DNA of 64,000 nucleotides from Candidatus Zymogenaceae bacterium (GCA_016933535.1 JAFGAS010000072.1:65410-129409); one strand, 5' to 3'. Positions 25,665 through 36,276 are shown, numbered from the stretch's first letter. Notes: generated from the sequence alone by a model not told the origin. Program-made: numbers and translations.

Positions 25665-28600
25665 CTACGATTTTTCTCGCGAAAACTTCTCCCGTATATC
25701 TTCCACGATCATATAGATACACGGTACGACAAGAAGCGTCAACGTCGTGGAGAAGAGCAGCCCCCACACGACGACCGAGGCCATCGGGGTAAGCATGGGT
25801 TCCTTTCCGCCGATTCCCAGTGCCATGGAGATCAGGCCGCCGATGGTCGTTACGGTGGTCAAGATGATCGGGCGGAGCCTGATTTTGCCCGATTCCACCA
25901 CCGCCTCATACATTCCCATCCCCTGATCCCGCGAGCGATTGATGAAATCGACCAGGACGATGGAATCGTTTACGACCAGCCCCACCAGGGCAACGACCCC
26001 GATCAGCGCGGTGATGGAGAGGTTCAGGTCCATGATGAACAGGCCGTAGACGACTCCGATAAAGGAAAAAGGCACCGCCGTCATAACGATCAACGGCTGC
26101 AGGTACGACTGGAACAGTAACGCCATAATGAGATAGACGATCAATACGGCAATCAGCAACAGCTTCTCCAGGGAAGCGACGGATTCCTGGGTGTCCCGAA
26201 ATTCACCGCCGTAGGTGAAGCTGTATCCGGCATATTCGGCGCTTCGGGTCCCGAAGTCCTTTATGAGTTCCTTGTTGACGGATCCCGAGGTGGCCTGGCC
26301 GCCGATGACGTTGGCGCTCACGGTGACGGTCCGGTTGCGGTCCTCATGCCTGATCATAAGCAATCCCTCATCAAAGACGATATCGGCAACGCTCTTTACC
26401 GAAATCCTGTCTCCGCCGGCATTGGGCATAGAGAGGTTTTTCAGGTGATCGATAGTATCTAACCCTTCCCGGTACTTCACGATGATACTGAGCTTTTCGT
26501 CTCCGCGCCGGATGCTCCCTGCGTCCCCGCCGGAGAACGCGTTCCTGAGCTCGGCGGCGATCGACGACACGCTCAAGCCGAGGGTTCCCATCTTGAATTC
26601 GTCGAAGTAGAAGCGAACCTCTTCCTTGCCCGTATCGTAATCGTCGTCAACATCCGTCACTCCCTTCATGCTTTTCAATTTGTTTTCGATATCCCCGGCC
26701 AGTTTTGTCAGGACACCGAAATCCTCCCCGCTGATCTTCATCGAAACGGCCGATCCCGTCGGCGGGCCCTTGGCCTCCTCCTCGTACGTGATTGACAGGG
26801 CACCGGGTATCCCGTCGGTCTGCTTTCTGAGTTCGTTGATAATTGTCTCGGCACCGATGTTTTTATATCCGTGCTCCGTGAGCTCTACCTGGATTTCACC
26901 GATGTATGAGGAACTAATGCTAACAAACCGGCTGGACGTGCCGCCTATTTTTGTGATCACCGCCTCGATTTCGTCCGTCGGACGCGCCCTGACCAATGCC
27001 TCCACCCGATCGGCCACTTTCTCGGTCTCTTCCAGGCTGCTGTCCACCGGCATATTGATGGTCACGCCGAATTTTTCGGCGATGCTCTTTTCCCGGAATA
27101 CCACCTTCATGGTCAGCATCCCGAAGATGAGCGTAAAGATCATGAAGCCCACCAGGCCCGACAGGACGAGATACCGCCTTTTTATCAGTTTCTCCAATAG
27201 CCTGCCGTACGACTCCCTGACCTGGTCAAACCAATGCCAAAATCGACCGAGCTTTTCGGTGTTGTTTTCTTTTTTCTGTTTTTTTGAGCCGCCAAACTCC
27301 ACCAGGTGAGACGGCAGGAGGACAAACGACTCCAGGAGGGAGGCGGCGAAGACGACGACGACCACAATGGGTATCGTGACCATGAATTTTCCCATGATCC
27401 CGGACATGAAGATGAGCGGGATGAAGGAGGCGATATTGGTAAATACCGCCGCAAGGACCGGCTTGACCACCTCATCGGCCCCCAGGATTGCCGCCTCTTT
27501 AAGCGGCATTCCCCTTTCGTAGTACCGGTATATATTTTCTCCCACGATGATCGCATCGTCCACGACGATGCCCAGCACAAGGAGCATTGCGAACATGGAC
27601 AGGAGGTTGAGCGTCATCCCATCGTAGTACATGAAGATAAAGAGGATCAGAAAGCAGAAAGGGATCCCCTGGGCGGCCCAGAGGGCGACCCGTGTATCCA
27701 AAAAGAGGTAGAGCAGCAAAAGCACCAGCATCATGCCCAACAGCGCGTTGTTGAGCAGCGTCTTCTGGCGCTTGTCAACGTACTTTGACTCATCCATTAA
27801 CGTGGAAATAGAAACACCCGCAGGCGTGTAGGCCTTTTCCTCCTCAACGATGCTCTTTACCTCATCGGCAATCTCGATGACGTCTCCTCCGGTCTTCTTG
27901 CTGACGCCAAGCGTGATGGAGCGTTTCCCGTCGAGGCGGTTGATAACATCCTCATCTTCGTAGGTCTCCGAGACCCGGGCAATATCGCCGACCCTGATAA
28001 CTCCCCCGGATCGGGAGATCACCACGATCTTGGCGATATCGTCTGCCGTCTCCACCTCGCCGATGGCGCGGATCAACAGGTCCTTCTCCTTCTCCTTGAG
28101 GGTACCCCCGGGGACATTGAGGTTGCTCTGTTTGATTGCCGTGATGATCTTAGTCAGGGTTAGGTTGGTAGCCTCCAGTTTTCGGGGGTCTACCTCCACC
28201 CAGAACTCCCGGTCCCGATACCCGTCCATGGTAACCGTGCTGACTCCGTCTATCAGCTCGAATTTATTCTTCAGCCGGTCGGCCGTCTCCCGCAGGTCCT
28301 CCTCGGAAACATTGCCGAATACCCCGGCGGTGATAACCGCGAATTCCGGCTCAAGCTTCCTGCATTCCGGGTCGTCCGCATCATCGGGGAGATCGTTTTT
28401 TACCTTGTCCACCTCGTTTTTTACGTCATTGAGCATCTGATCCAGGGCCGTACCCTCGACAATCAGTTCCGCCTTAATAAGGACAATGGAAATTCCTTCC
28501 GAACTCCGGGATGTTATCTCGTCGATCCCGTCCACGTCGGCCACGGCATCCTCGATGGGCGTCGTGATGAGGTTCTCGATGTCTTCGGGAGATGCCCCGG

Positions 28601-28754
28601 CATACGGGGTGGTGATCATAATGTACCCGAAATCGATGGAGGGAAACACCTCGCGGCTGAGCTGGGCTGCGTACATGATTCCGAATACGTAAACCAGGAT
28701 CGTGATCAGGTTTGCGAAAATGGGATTCTTGACCGAAAATCGTGAAATAGACAT
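25665..28754 (-). CDS. RND-family efflux transporter (AcrB/HAE type)
   Basis: A 1029-aa inner-membrane pump with 12 helices and two large periplasmic loops. The N-terminus (ISRFSVKNPIFANLITILV) and GVVVDDAIIVGENI-type helix 4 with paired acidic residues (GIVVDDAIIVGE) for proton relay are typical. The second half repeats the helix pattern with ALVGLVVNDSIVLVDFIN. Together with the membrane-fusion protein 18 bases upstream and the TolC homologue it forms a tripartite exporter of drugs, bile-like compounds or lipids. It is last in the TetR-controlled operon. Confidence 0.93.
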   Translation of the reverse strand: MSISRFSVKNPIFANLITILVYVFGIMYAAQLSREVFPSIDFGYIMITTPYAGASPEDIENLITTPIEDAVADVDGIDEITSRSSEGISIVLIKAELIVEGTALDQMLNDVKNEVDKVKNDLPDDADDPECRKLEPEFAVITAGVFGNVSEEDLRETADRLKNKFELIDGVSTVTMDGYRDREFWVEVDPRKLEATNLTLTKIITAIKQSNLNVPGGTLKEKEKDLLIRAIGEVETADDIAKIVVISRSGGVIRVGDIARVSETYEDEDVINRLDGKRSITLGVSKKTGGDVIEIADEVKSIVEEEKAYTPAGVSISTLMDESKYVDKRQKTLLNNALLGMMLVLLLLYLFLDTRVALWAAQGIPFCFLILFIFMYYDGMTLNLLSMFAMLLVLGIVVDDAIIVGENIYRYYERGMPLKEAAILGADEVVKPVLAAVFTNIASFIPLIFMSGIMGKFMVTIPIVVVVVFAASLLESFVLLPSHLVEFGGSKKQKKENNTEKLGRFWHWFDQVRESYGRLLEKLIKRRYLVLSGLVGFMIFTLIFGMLTMKVVFREKSIAEKFGVTINMPVDSSLEETEKVADRVEALVRARPTDEIEAVITKIGGTSSRFVSISSSYIGEIQVELTEHGYKNIGAETIINELRKQTDGIPGALSITYEEEAKGPPTGSAVSMKISGEDFGVLTKLAGDIENKLKSMKGVTDVDDDYDTGKEEVRFYFDEFKMGTLGLSVSSIAAELRNAFSGGDAGSIRRGDEKLSIIVKYREGLDTIDHLKNLSMPNAGGDRISVKSVADIVFDEGLLMIRHEDRNRTVTVSANVIGGQATSGSVNKELIKDFGTRSAEYAGYSFTYGGEFRDTQESVASLEKLLLIAVLIVYLIMALLFQSYLQPLIVMTAVPFSFIGVVYGLFIMDLNLSITALIGVVALVGLVVNDSIVLVDFINRSRDQGMGMYEAVVESGKIRLRPIILTTVTTIGGLISMALGIGGKEPMLTPMASVVVWGLLFSTTLTLLVVPCIYMIVEDIREKFSREKS

Positions 28755-28772
28755 GATACGTGCTTCTCCCGG

Positions 28773-29699
28773 TTACGGCTTTGCCACAATCCTTACCACG
28801 GCGCCTTCCTTCAGGGTATCTCTGCCGGAAACGGCCACTTTCACTCCCGCCTTCAATCCCGCAATAACCTCAGCCGTATCCTCGCTGACAATCCCCAGTG
28901 TTAGAGATCGTTTGTGGGCCGAGTTATCCCTGATCACATAGCAGTAGGGGTCCTTCCTCCCGCCCTTTTCATATAGCAGGGCGTTGACGGGGATACAGGT
29001 TACGTTGTCCTTTTGCTTCGTGATGATCGTGATATCGCCGAACATTCCCGAAGCGAAGGAGGGATCGGTCTTTTTGAAGCTCAGTTCGACCCGGGCGGTA
29101 CGGGTGTTTGGATCCAGGAACGGACTCACACCGTGCACTTCGCCGTCAAAGACGGCGCCGGGCATGGCGGCAATCGTCAGCCGTGCCTTCATCCCGGCCT
29201 TGATAAGCCCGATCTCAACGTCCGGCACCTTGACGACGGCCTTGATCGTATCGCCCCCCACGATAAGGGCAAGGGGGGTCGCTACCGTTGCCAGCTCCCC
29301 CACATCCAGATATTCACGGGCCACTATTCCCGAGATGGGGGCCTCCACGACGACCGGCATATACTCGTCCCATTTTTCCTGCCGCTCCAGCGTCACGAGG
29401 GTCGCTCCCTTCCTGATCGGCTCGCCTTCCTTGTAGTTGTATTTAATGACCTTACCGGAGGCCAGGCTATAGACCTCGGCCTCGTTTTCTGCATGGAGGT
29501 CGGCGGTATAGAAGAGCGTTTCCTCGACCGTCCCGAGATACACGTCGCTCACCGTAATGGGAGCCGAGGTGTCTGTGGCCGTGTCCCTATGGTTGTTGCC
29601 GTACCGCTGCACGACCCTGAAAGCCACCAGCGACAGGAACAGGACTATAATGATTCCCGCCGCGATTGTCGCCTCTTTTCTTCCGATCCTGAAATTCAC
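28773..29699 (-). CDS. RND efflux membrane-fusion protein
   Basis: A 308-aa periplasmic adaptor. It has an N-terminal anchor helix (residues 8-28) and a split lipoyl/barrel-sandwich domain (AENEAEVYSLASGKVIKYNYKEGEPI and VEAPISGIVAREYLDVGE). A beta-barrel domain follows with PGAVFDGEVHGVSP and the C-terminal membrane-proximal domain. The helical hairpin is very short. The start is GTG with AAGGAG seven bases upstream. It bridges the RND pump encoded next and the outer-membrane channel encoded 120 bases upstream. Confidence 0.9.
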   Translation of the reverse strand: MNFRIGRKEATIAAGIIIVLFLSLVAFRVVQRYGNNHRDTATDTSAPITVSDVYLGTVEETLFYTADLHAENEAEVYSLASGKVIKYNYKEGEPIRKGATLVTLERQEKWDEYMPVVVEAPISGIVAREYLDVGELATVATPLALIVGGDTIKAVVKVPDVEIGLIKAGMKARLTIAAMPGAVFDGEVHGVSPFLDPNTRTARVELSFKKTDPSFASGMFGDITIITKQKDNVTCIPVNALLYEKGGRKDPYCYVIRDNSAHKRSLTLGIVSEDTAEVIAGLKAGVKVAVSGRDTLKEGAVVRIVAKP

Positions 29700-29819
29700 G
29701 ATCCACTCCTTGTGTGTTCACCATAGGAAGAGTACAGTGCCTTCGGCCGCGCTCCTCGGTTTATCCGGATGCGCGGGTCTTGCCCGTGATTGTTCAACCG
29801 CCTCATTTAAAAAAATCCA

Positions 29820-31127
29820 TCACTGCCCGGTCTGCCCGTCCCCCATGATCATATTGAGACGGGCAATGGACTCCTCATAGCCGTATATCGCGTTGATATA
29901 GTTAAGCTGGGCATTGGTAACGGCCAGCCGCGCGTCCAGGAGATCCAGCAGCGTCTCCACCCCGTTCACGTAGCGGAGTTCCGACCGTTCGAGGTTTTCC
30001 TGGGCCAGGGCGACGTTGCTCTCCTGCAGCCCGATGATCTCCTTGGCTTCCTCCAGGTCGAAATAGGCCTTCCGGATGGAAAGCTTGACCGACTTTTCCG
30101 TGTCCCGGGTGTCGATCTTTGCCTCTTCGTACAGCGCCTTTGCCTCTTTGTGTTTGGCCGCCGTCACCGCGAGGTCCGAAATCGGGATCGATATCGTCAA
30201 TCCGCCCGTGAAATCCCAGTCCCTGCCGTTGAAACTGACGCTCAGGTCGTTCAACGACGAGGTATCGTAGGAGGCGAACGCGCTGATCGTCGGGAAGTAG
30301 CTGCCGACGGCCACCAGGACGTTCTTGGCGGCGACCTGCTCCGCGAGCTTCTTTACGCTGATCTCGGGGCTGCGGGTCTCGGCGGCCGACAGGTACTCCT
30401 CCAGCCCCCTGTCCCGGGGATTGAAGACGAGCTCGCCCTCGATGGTGATGGGCCTATCCAGGTCCAGGTCGAGGATATCCTTGAGGTTGTCGTACGCGAT
30501 GGTAAGGTCGTTTCTGGCCTGGATCAGGGAGGTACGGGCGTTTGCCAGCGCGACTTCGATGCGGTTGACGTCGTACTTCGGCGCGAGGCCGTTCATGAAG
30601 TTCTTCTTGGTTATCTCCAGGTTTCTGTCGAGCACGTCGACCTCTTCGGTCCATACCTGGAACTGCTCTTCGGCCAACAGGATGGAGTAGAAGGCGACGC
30701 GCGTACCGTAGATCGTCGAGCCGACGGCGTACCGATACTGCTCCCGGGCGATCTCCCGCTGAAGGTATGCAATATTCAGCGACCGGACGGTACGCCCCCC
30801 CGTGAAGAGGGGGATCGACGCGTTGAGCCCTACGTTGTATTTCTCGTAGGACGAGCTCCCGATGCCGGAGGGCTCCACGAAGCTATACGTGCCGTCGGCG
30901 CTCACCGAAAGGACGCTCGCCCAGTTCTCAAAGATATAGGCGGTGGTCCTCTTGATTTCCTCGGCGGCGGTCAGAATATCCGGCGAACGTTTCAGCGCGA
31001 TGTCGATGCACTCGTCCAGCGTATAGGTCAGGGCCGGGGCATCCTCCTGGGCATAAACAACGGCGGGCGCAACGAGGAAAAGAGACACTAACAAGAGAAG
31101 GGCTGTGTTTCGATGGTATTTTTTCAT
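29820..31127 (-). CDS. TolC-family outer-membrane efflux protein
   Basis: A 435-aa outer-membrane channel. A signal peptide ends VVYAQ near residue 27. Two structurally repeated halves of long coiled-coil helices follow, beginning LTYTLDECIDIALKRSPDILTAAEE; the second repeat has ALYEEAKIDTRDTEKSVKLSIRKAYFDLEEAKE. The final helices (LLDLLDARLAVTNAQLNYINAIYGYE) are typical. The ATG at 31127 is preferred to one 12 bases upstream because GGGGTG lies just before it; either is possible. It is first of the structural genes behind TetR. Confidence 0.88.
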   Translation of the reverse strand: MKKYHRNTALLLLVSLFLVAPAVVYAQEDAPALTYTLDECIDIALKRSPDILTAAEEIKRTTAYIFENWASVLSVSADGTYSFVEPSGIGSSSYEKYNVGLNASIPLFTGGRTVRSLNIAYLQREIAREQYRYAVGSTIYGTRVAFYSILLAEEQFQVWTEEVDVLDRNLEITKKNFMNGLAPKYDVNRIEVALANARTSLIQARNDLTIAYDNLKDILDLDLDRPITIEGELVFNPRDRGLEEYLSAAETRSPEISVKKLAEQVAAKNVLVAVGSYFPTISAFASYDTSSLNDLSVSFNGRDWDFTGGLTISIPISDLAVTAAKHKEAKALYEEAKIDTRDTEKSVKLSIRKAYFDLEEAKEIIGLQESNVALAQENLERSELRYVNGVETLLDLLDARLAVTNAQLNYINAIYGYEESIARLNMIMGDGQTGQ

Positions 31128-31370
31128 TACACCCCGCATTTCGTTACTATTGACGGATACTCTATCATACTTTCGGTACGGCCGCCGTCTCGGGAGTCCG
31201 GCCGCTCCCGGTTTCCCGTTCCGGTCCGCGTCGTCCGGTCTTTCCGTGCTGCCGGTGTCACCGGCCTGGCCGGTCAGCTCAAACGTATAAACAGGGTTTC
31301 GGGCCTTTTCCTTCTCTTTTTCGCGGGAAATCGAAGGGAAAACGGCCTTCCCTCGGCCGAAACAGCCGCC

Positions 31371-31958
31371 CTACTTGTGCCCCTGGCTTGAGATACCAAA
31401 AAAAAGTGCCGTCAATATAACGCCGGTCTCTCTTTGGACCGTTTCCATATCCTTGTTTTCCATAATCGCCTTTAATCCTATTTCCCTGCCTATTCCCATC
31501 ACGGCCCGGGCCGTGACGTCCATGTCTTCCAGGACGAGAGAGCCTTCGCGCTCCCCCTCGGAGAGTATGTCCCTGATTATCCTGAGGTCTCTTTCGTTTT
31601 TTCTTTCTATTCGTTCCCTGGACATCGCCGGAAAAAGATCGGTCTCGCTCATCCGTATATTCAAGGTACCCAACAGCTCTCTGATTCCCGCGATACCAAG
31701 CGTGATAAAGACCCTGAGTTTATCGTAGGGTCCCGATTCCCCGTTCACGGCCGACCTTATTGCCGAATCAATCTCATCCGCCTTGTCGTCGACAAGGGCG
31801 AAAAACACCTCCTGCCTGTTTCTAAAATATTTATAGAACGTGGCTCTCGATATATGAGCGTATTTCAGTATATCCTCCACCCTAAAAGACAGGAAGCCGT
31901 ATCTCCTGGAAAGCTCCAGGGAAATGTCCATGATCCTTTTTCTCGTGTCTTCCTTCAT
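31371..31958 (-). CDS. TetR-family regulator of the efflux operon
   Basis: A 195-aa repressor. Residues 1-50 form the helix-turn-helix (RRYGFLSFRVEDILKYAHISRATFYKYFRNRQEVFF). The remainder is an all-helical ligand-binding and dimerisation domain. It precedes tolC by about 240 bases on the same strand and most likely controls the pump operon and itself. No strong ribosome-binding site is visible at the chosen ATG. The inducer is probably a pump substrate. Confidence 0.87.
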   Translation of the reverse strand: MKEDTRKRIMDISLELSRRYGFLSFRVEDILKYAHISRATFYKYFRNRQEVFFALVDDKADEIDSAIRSAVNGESGPYDKLRVFITLGIAGIRELLGTLNIRMSETDLFPAMSRERIERKNERDLRIIRDILSEGEREGSLVLEDMDVTARAVMGIGREIGLKAIMENKDMETVQRETGVILTALFFGISSQGHK

Positions 31959-32004
31959 GAGTCGATATAAGTATACATAATAGATAAATCATTTAGTTTG
32001 TTTA

Positions 32005-32032
32005 ACGATACCATAAAAAAAATCCCTGTCAA
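32005..32032 (-). promoter_or_regulatory. Promoter upstream of the efflux tetR
   Basis: On the minus strand, consensus TTGACA (32027-32032) and TATCGT (32005-32010) are 16 bases apart. Between it and the start codon lies an AT-rich stretch containing GTATAC that may be the operator. The rest of 32033-32329 has no convincing gene. Confidence 0.45.
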
Positions 32033-32329
32033 GAAAAACATTTTAACCGAGCCGAAACCGCCATTCCGACAGGAGGCAACGCACCCAGAGCGATCCTCCC
32101 GCCGCCGTGGCACAAAAAATCGGTACTATCGACAACACGGCGGTCAGCCGATCCCCGGCCGGAGGTTGCATACTCTACTGCTCCGGCACGCCGACACGCG
32201 CCGCACGGCTCCCCCATATGGGCCCGGGCTGCCCCGCCTATGTTCCGCGGGCCAAGAAGTCCCTCGTAGAGCAAGGATTCCTGCCGATGCCGGCCCGGCT
32301 GTTCGGGCGCTCAGGGTCGTTGCCGTCCA

Positions 32330-33682
32330 TCATCCGTGATTGATTTCTTGCGCAGACATAGCCCGGGCCTTCTCTTTCATCAATGCGGTCAGCCGTTGCC
32401 CGTCCTTCGGGAACGTGAAGATCATCAGAAGCTGCAACAGGCCGCAGGCCACCCAGAAGAGGTTGGCGATATTGAAGGCCGCCACCCTGCCGAAACCGAT
32501 AATAAAGAGGCTGATGAGCGCGGGGCCGAAACCCTGGCCGAGTGAATCGGTGAGGTTGCCCAGTGAAAGGATGGAGCCCCTGGTCTCGGGAGAGTTCACG
32601 TTGAGCGTAATGGCCTTGAGGTTCGGCGCCGGCAGGATCACCATGAAGCCCGTAGCAAATGCCAGCAGCAACGGCACGATGATGCTCGGATTCTCCACCC
32701 CGACCTGCGACGGGTAATTGAGGAGAAGCGCCATGGGGACGACACCCGCTATACAGGCAAGCCCCGTAAAGAGGGGCAGGTACCGCGGATTCCTATTATA
32801 TATTTTATTTCCGATCAGGCCGCCCGCAAACGAGCCCACCAGCGTCGCCGCGCCTCCCATCATGACGATAAGCGTTGCCATTTCCACAGAGAATCCCTTG
32901 TTCTGCGAATAGAAGTCGTTGAGGAATACGAAAAAGACCCCCCACGGGATGCACCCGGGAACGCCCTGCAGCAGGACGATCAGGTTCGTCTTGATCCTGA
33001 AGATGCTGCGATAGAGCGCAAAATTTATCCTCCCGGTATATACTGCCCCGCTTTCGATCAGCTCCTTGAGGCTCTCCTCGGCGATCCCCCTCGGCTGTTC
33101 CTTGACGGAAAACCAGAAAAGGAGAATAAACAGGAAGCTCGGAGCCGCCACGATGATAAACGGTAACCGCCAGCCGTATTCAGGCCCGATGAAGCCGGCA
33201 ACGAGCTGGCCTACAGCGACGCCGAGGCCCTGGACGAGCGTGATCCATGCCGCCGCGGCGGCCCGGTTCCGGTGGGAGAAAAAGTCGCCGATCATGGAAA
33301 AAGTAATCGGGATCATACCGCCGATGCCGATTCCGGTGAGCGCCCTGAGCCAGAATAGCTGGGTGTAGGTCTCCGCGAACCCGGAAAGCAGGCAGGGGAG
33401 CTCCCCGACTATCGCCACGGCGACAAACAGGCGCTTGCGCGAGACCATGTCGGTGAAGTAGCCGATGCCCAGGGTCACCAACGCCCCGAGCACCCAGAAG
33501 ACCAGCGATATCTGCCCACCCAGCTTCACGTCACGCTCGACGGCTCCAAAGCCGAAATCGTGGGCTATCTGGGTAAGGTTGGGGGCCATGAGGTTCTGGT
33601 CGGCAAAGATAAAAAGGTTTATCGCCGCAATCAGAATCACTGCATAAAGCTCTTTTCGGCCGAACGCGCGTGTGTCAGTCAT
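32330..33682 (-). CDS. MFS transporter (Spinster/hexuronate-like)
   Basis: A 450-aa transporter with 12 predicted helices. The N-terminal half has the MFS loop 2-3 signature GYFTDMVSRKRLF and the LRALTGIGIGGMIPITFSMIGDFF helix typical of Spinster-like and organic-anion/hexuronate permeases. A start with AGGAGA six bases upstream fixes the 5' end. It is the last gene of the long catabolic run, 69 bases after the alpha-mannosidase, so it probably imports a related glycoside or acid, or exports a product. It differs in family from the GPH symporters upstream. Confidence 0.82.
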   Translation of the reverse strand: MTDTRAFGRKELYAVILIAAINLFIFADQNLMAPNLTQIAHDFGFGAVERDVKLGGQISLVFWVLGALVTLGIGYFTDMVSRKRLFVAVAIVGELPCLLSGFAETYTQLFWLRALTGIGIGGMIPITFSMIGDFFSHRNRAAAAAWITLVQGLGVAVGQLVAGFIGPEYGWRLPFIIVAAPSFLFILLFWFSVKEQPRGIAEESLKELIESGAVYTGRINFALYRSIFRIKTNLIVLLQGVPGCIPWGVFFVFLNDFYSQNKGFSVEMATLIVMMGGAATLVGSFAGGLIGNKIYNRNPRYLPLFTGLACIAGVVPMALLLNYPSQVGVENPSIIVPLLLAFATGFMVILPAPNLKAITLNVNSPETRGSILSLGNLTDSLGQGFGPALISLFIIGFGRVAAFNIANLFWVACGLLQLLMIFTFPKDGQRLTALMKEKARAMSAQEINHG

Positions 33683-33751
33683 TACCGTCTCCTATACGAT
33701 GACTGGTAGATCGATTCCCCGGCCCCGGGAACGGGGCGCGGACAGTAATCC

Positions 33752-36217
33752 CTATTCGCATACAAGATAGAAATTCGTTATCTCATGGGCGGAAAATTCG
33801 TGCGTGAAGCTGCCGCCCGAAAAGGCAAGCTTCGTGAGCCTTCCGCCGATGGTCTGGATGAGGTACACTTCTTTTATCGGTATATTCATGGAGAATCGGG
33901 CCCTTGTCCCGTTTCCTCCGGACTCGTAACACCTGAAGATAAGCCCGTCCCGATAGGGGTGGATCGCCGTCACAATCACCCGGTCCGTCCCCTCGGCTAC
34001 GATGGCCGCCCCGCGGACTTTCCCGGTGCCGCCTGGCGGCCGTACAACAAGGGGGTTGTTGAATTCGTACCCCCGCGCTGCCGTCTCGCACACGCCGGCT
34101 ATATCGATAACGATCGCATATTCGAACCGGTGCCGGCCCCGTTCCCACGCCTGGGACTCCTTGGCAAATTTCAATTTTGCCTTGAAATGGGCCGCGGGAT
34201 CCAGGGCGCCGAAGCCCTCGACGCCCCCTTCTGATGCGAAATCGCGAAGCGCCACATGGTGTATCGGGTACAGCGGAAACTCGTAGGTGTTGAAACCGCC
34301 GGTGTAGAGCCTGAGTGCCTTCATCAGCAGCGGCCAGATGGGGATGATGTTCTTTATCAGCCATTCGACCCATAACAGGGACATCATGGAAACGCTCCGA
34401 AGGAGCACCAGGCCTAGCGTATTGCCAGCCAATTGATGGCCGGGGATCCCCCTGTTGATAACGGCCACGCGATAGTCCCCGCCGTCATAGAGGGCGCCGT
34501 TGGCAAGCGGCCACGTCCCGTCGGCTTTCTTGCCGATGTGAAACGGCTCCTCCCCGAGCCACTGCCCCGCAAAAGAGAAGGGAAACGTATCGACGACCCG
34601 CTTGTCTTTTCCGGCAAAGTCGACATCGACGATAAATTGGACTTCCTTGGCGTCAAACGGGAGAATGACGCGCTTCGTGATCTCGGCGATGCGGTTTTTG
34701 AGCGTTATCGTGATCTCGCCCGTATAGGGCCCGCCCCCCCTGACGGCGATATCCCGTACTCTCAGCGGGCGCCTTCTGCCGGTCGGCTTTGACGCCCAGA
34801 GGTTGCCGATGTCGTCCTCGATGACGATCTCGTTTCCGGTTGGGGTAAATACCTCACGCTCCTTGTCCTTATCAAAAATCCTGACCGCACCGGTCCCTTC
34901 ATCGATATCTACACGGATGTGGTTGTTTTCCATCCAGTTGGGACCGACGGTGAGTCCCGAGGGGGCAGTCTGTTCGGGGCCGACCTCCGAAATGCTCAGC
35001 GGCGGGGCCGTAACGGTCTGCTGCCTGCCGTCGATTTCGACGATCTCCCGTCTCTCCCAATTGCACGGATTGATGACATGGTGAGACTCCCCACGGAGCC
35101 TTCGGCCCAGGAATTCGTCATTCTTTTCCACGCACGCCTCAATGATCTCCTCGGCCCGGTCGTAGCGGTCCAGCGACTTCCTGTAGACCCGGTCCGTGCC
35201 GGTGCCGCAGATCGTGTCATGAAAATCGCTCTTGAGCACCTCCCACCACGCCCGTTTCATCTCTTCGTGAGGATAGGGTTCACCCAGGACGTGGCAGAGC
35301 GAGAGCATCTTCTCGACGGAACATAACCTGTTCTGAAGCTCCCGCCCTCGCTTCTTCAGCCGCTGGCGCGAAGAAAAATACCCCGAATAGATAGGGGCGA
35401 ACTCCCCCCCGACCTCGGGGAGGGCCTCGTCCCCGACCAGTTTGAAGAATTCCGTCGGCGTCGAGAAGGCAAGCGGGGGAGACTCGGTCTGGTTCCATCG
35501 ATCCACGAACTCGATCCAGTCGGGCGTGGGTATGGAAAAATCGCCGCCCAGCGGAATCATGAGATAGGGCACCGGCGAGCGGGCCATCTCAAAGGGGATC
35601 CTGACCCGCATTTCCTTGAAAAACCGCTTGAGATTTTTTTCGCGCGACGTACCGGCCGGCTCCGAGCAGATGTAGTGGGCCGCCCACCAGTATGCCGTTA
35701 TCGTTCTCCCGGCAACGGGCGATACCCACCGAAACAGCGTCGGGTGGAGCGCGTCGTACGGGTGGACACCCCGGCTGAAAACAAAATAGTCAAATCCCAG
35801 CATATCCATGATCTGGGGGATCTGAACGGGGTGAGAGAATTCGTCGATTTCCCACCCGACCCGGATGTCAAGATCGAAGGTCTCCCTATACCAGCCCTTA
35901 CCCTCATAGAATTGCCGGAAGAGCCCCTCCCCAGTGGGAAGGGCCTCGTCGGGCGAAACGATACCCCCGCCGACAAGCTCGAGCCTCCCCTGGCCGATGT
36001 AGCGTTTTACTGTGTCTATGGCGGCGGGATTTTTTTCGAGAAAACGTTTGAGGGGGAGCACGGTGTCTATCACGAAAGTGAATTGGGGAAATTGCCCCAG
36101 GAGGTCAAGCCCCTTTCGGATGATAATCAGGGCGTCGTCCTCGTGGTGCGGCTCCTCCTTCCACCATTCAAAATCGAAATGAAAATGGGGAATCAGGAAT
36201 ACCTTCTGTATTTCCAT
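33752..36217 (-). CDS. GH38 family alpha-mannosidase-like glycoside hydrolase
   Basis: An 821-aa retaining glycosidase with zinc catalysis. Residues 8-20 (IPHFHFDFEWWKE) carry the metal ligands His13 and Asp15, in place of the usual HxHxDPGW. The nucleophile is Asp125 in GWEIDEFSH, and HDTICGTGTD supplies the next metal histidine. The middle three-helix bundle and the large C-terminal beta-sandwich (LPFDAKEVQFIVDVDF onwards) are complete. There is no signal peptide, so it acts in the cytoplasm on an imported mannoside. AAGGTGG precedes the start. It follows the second FGGY kinase by 59 bases and may release the sugar or polyol used by the operon. Confidence 0.88.
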   Translation of the reverse strand: MEIQKVFLIPHFHFDFEWWKEEPHHEDDALIIIRKGLDLLGQFPQFTFVIDTVLPLKRFLEKNPAAIDTVKRYIGQGRLELVGGGIVSPDEALPTGEGLFRQFYEGKGWYRETFDLDIRVGWEIDEFSHPVQIPQIMDMLGFDYFVFSRGVHPYDALHPTLFRWVSPVAGRTITAYWWAAHYICSEPAGTSREKNLKRFFKEMRVRIPFEMARSPVPYLMIPLGGDFSIPTPDWIEFVDRWNQTESPPLAFSTPTEFFKLVGDEALPEVGGEFAPIYSGYFSSRQRLKKRGRELQNRLCSVEKMLSLCHVLGEPYPHEEMKRAWWEVLKSDFHDTICGTGTDRVYRKSLDRYDRAEEIIEACVEKNDEFLGRRLRGESHHVINPCNWERREIVEIDGRQQTVTAPPLSISEVGPEQTAPSGLTVGPNWMENNHIRVDIDEGTGAVRIFDKDKEREVFTPTGNEIVIEDDIGNLWASKPTGRRRPLRVRDIAVRGGGPYTGEITITLKNRIAEITKRVILPFDAKEVQFIVDVDFAGKDKRVVDTFPFSFAGQWLGEEPFHIGKKADGTWPLANGALYDGGDYRVAVINRGIPGHQLAGNTLGLVLLRSVSMMSLLWVEWLIKNIIPIWPLLMKALRLYTGGFNTYEFPLYPIHHVALRDFASEGGVEGFGALDPAAHFKAKLKFAKESQAWERGRHRFEYAIVIDIAGVCETAARGYEFNNPLVVRPPGGTGKVRGAAIVAEGTDRVIVTAIHPYRDGLIFRCYESGGNGTRARFSMNIPIKEVYLIQTIGGRLTKLAFSGGSFTHEFSAHEITNFYLVCE

Positions 36218-36276
36218 TGCCGGCCCACCTTTTCATGTCGTCGATATATACTCTACCCGTTGCCTTATATCCGGCG

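Noticed and set aside
32107-32343. Plus-strand frame of 78 codons with a GTG start
   Set aside because: No ribosome-binding site and no recognisable sequence; it runs into the 3' end of the MFS gene on the opposite strand.
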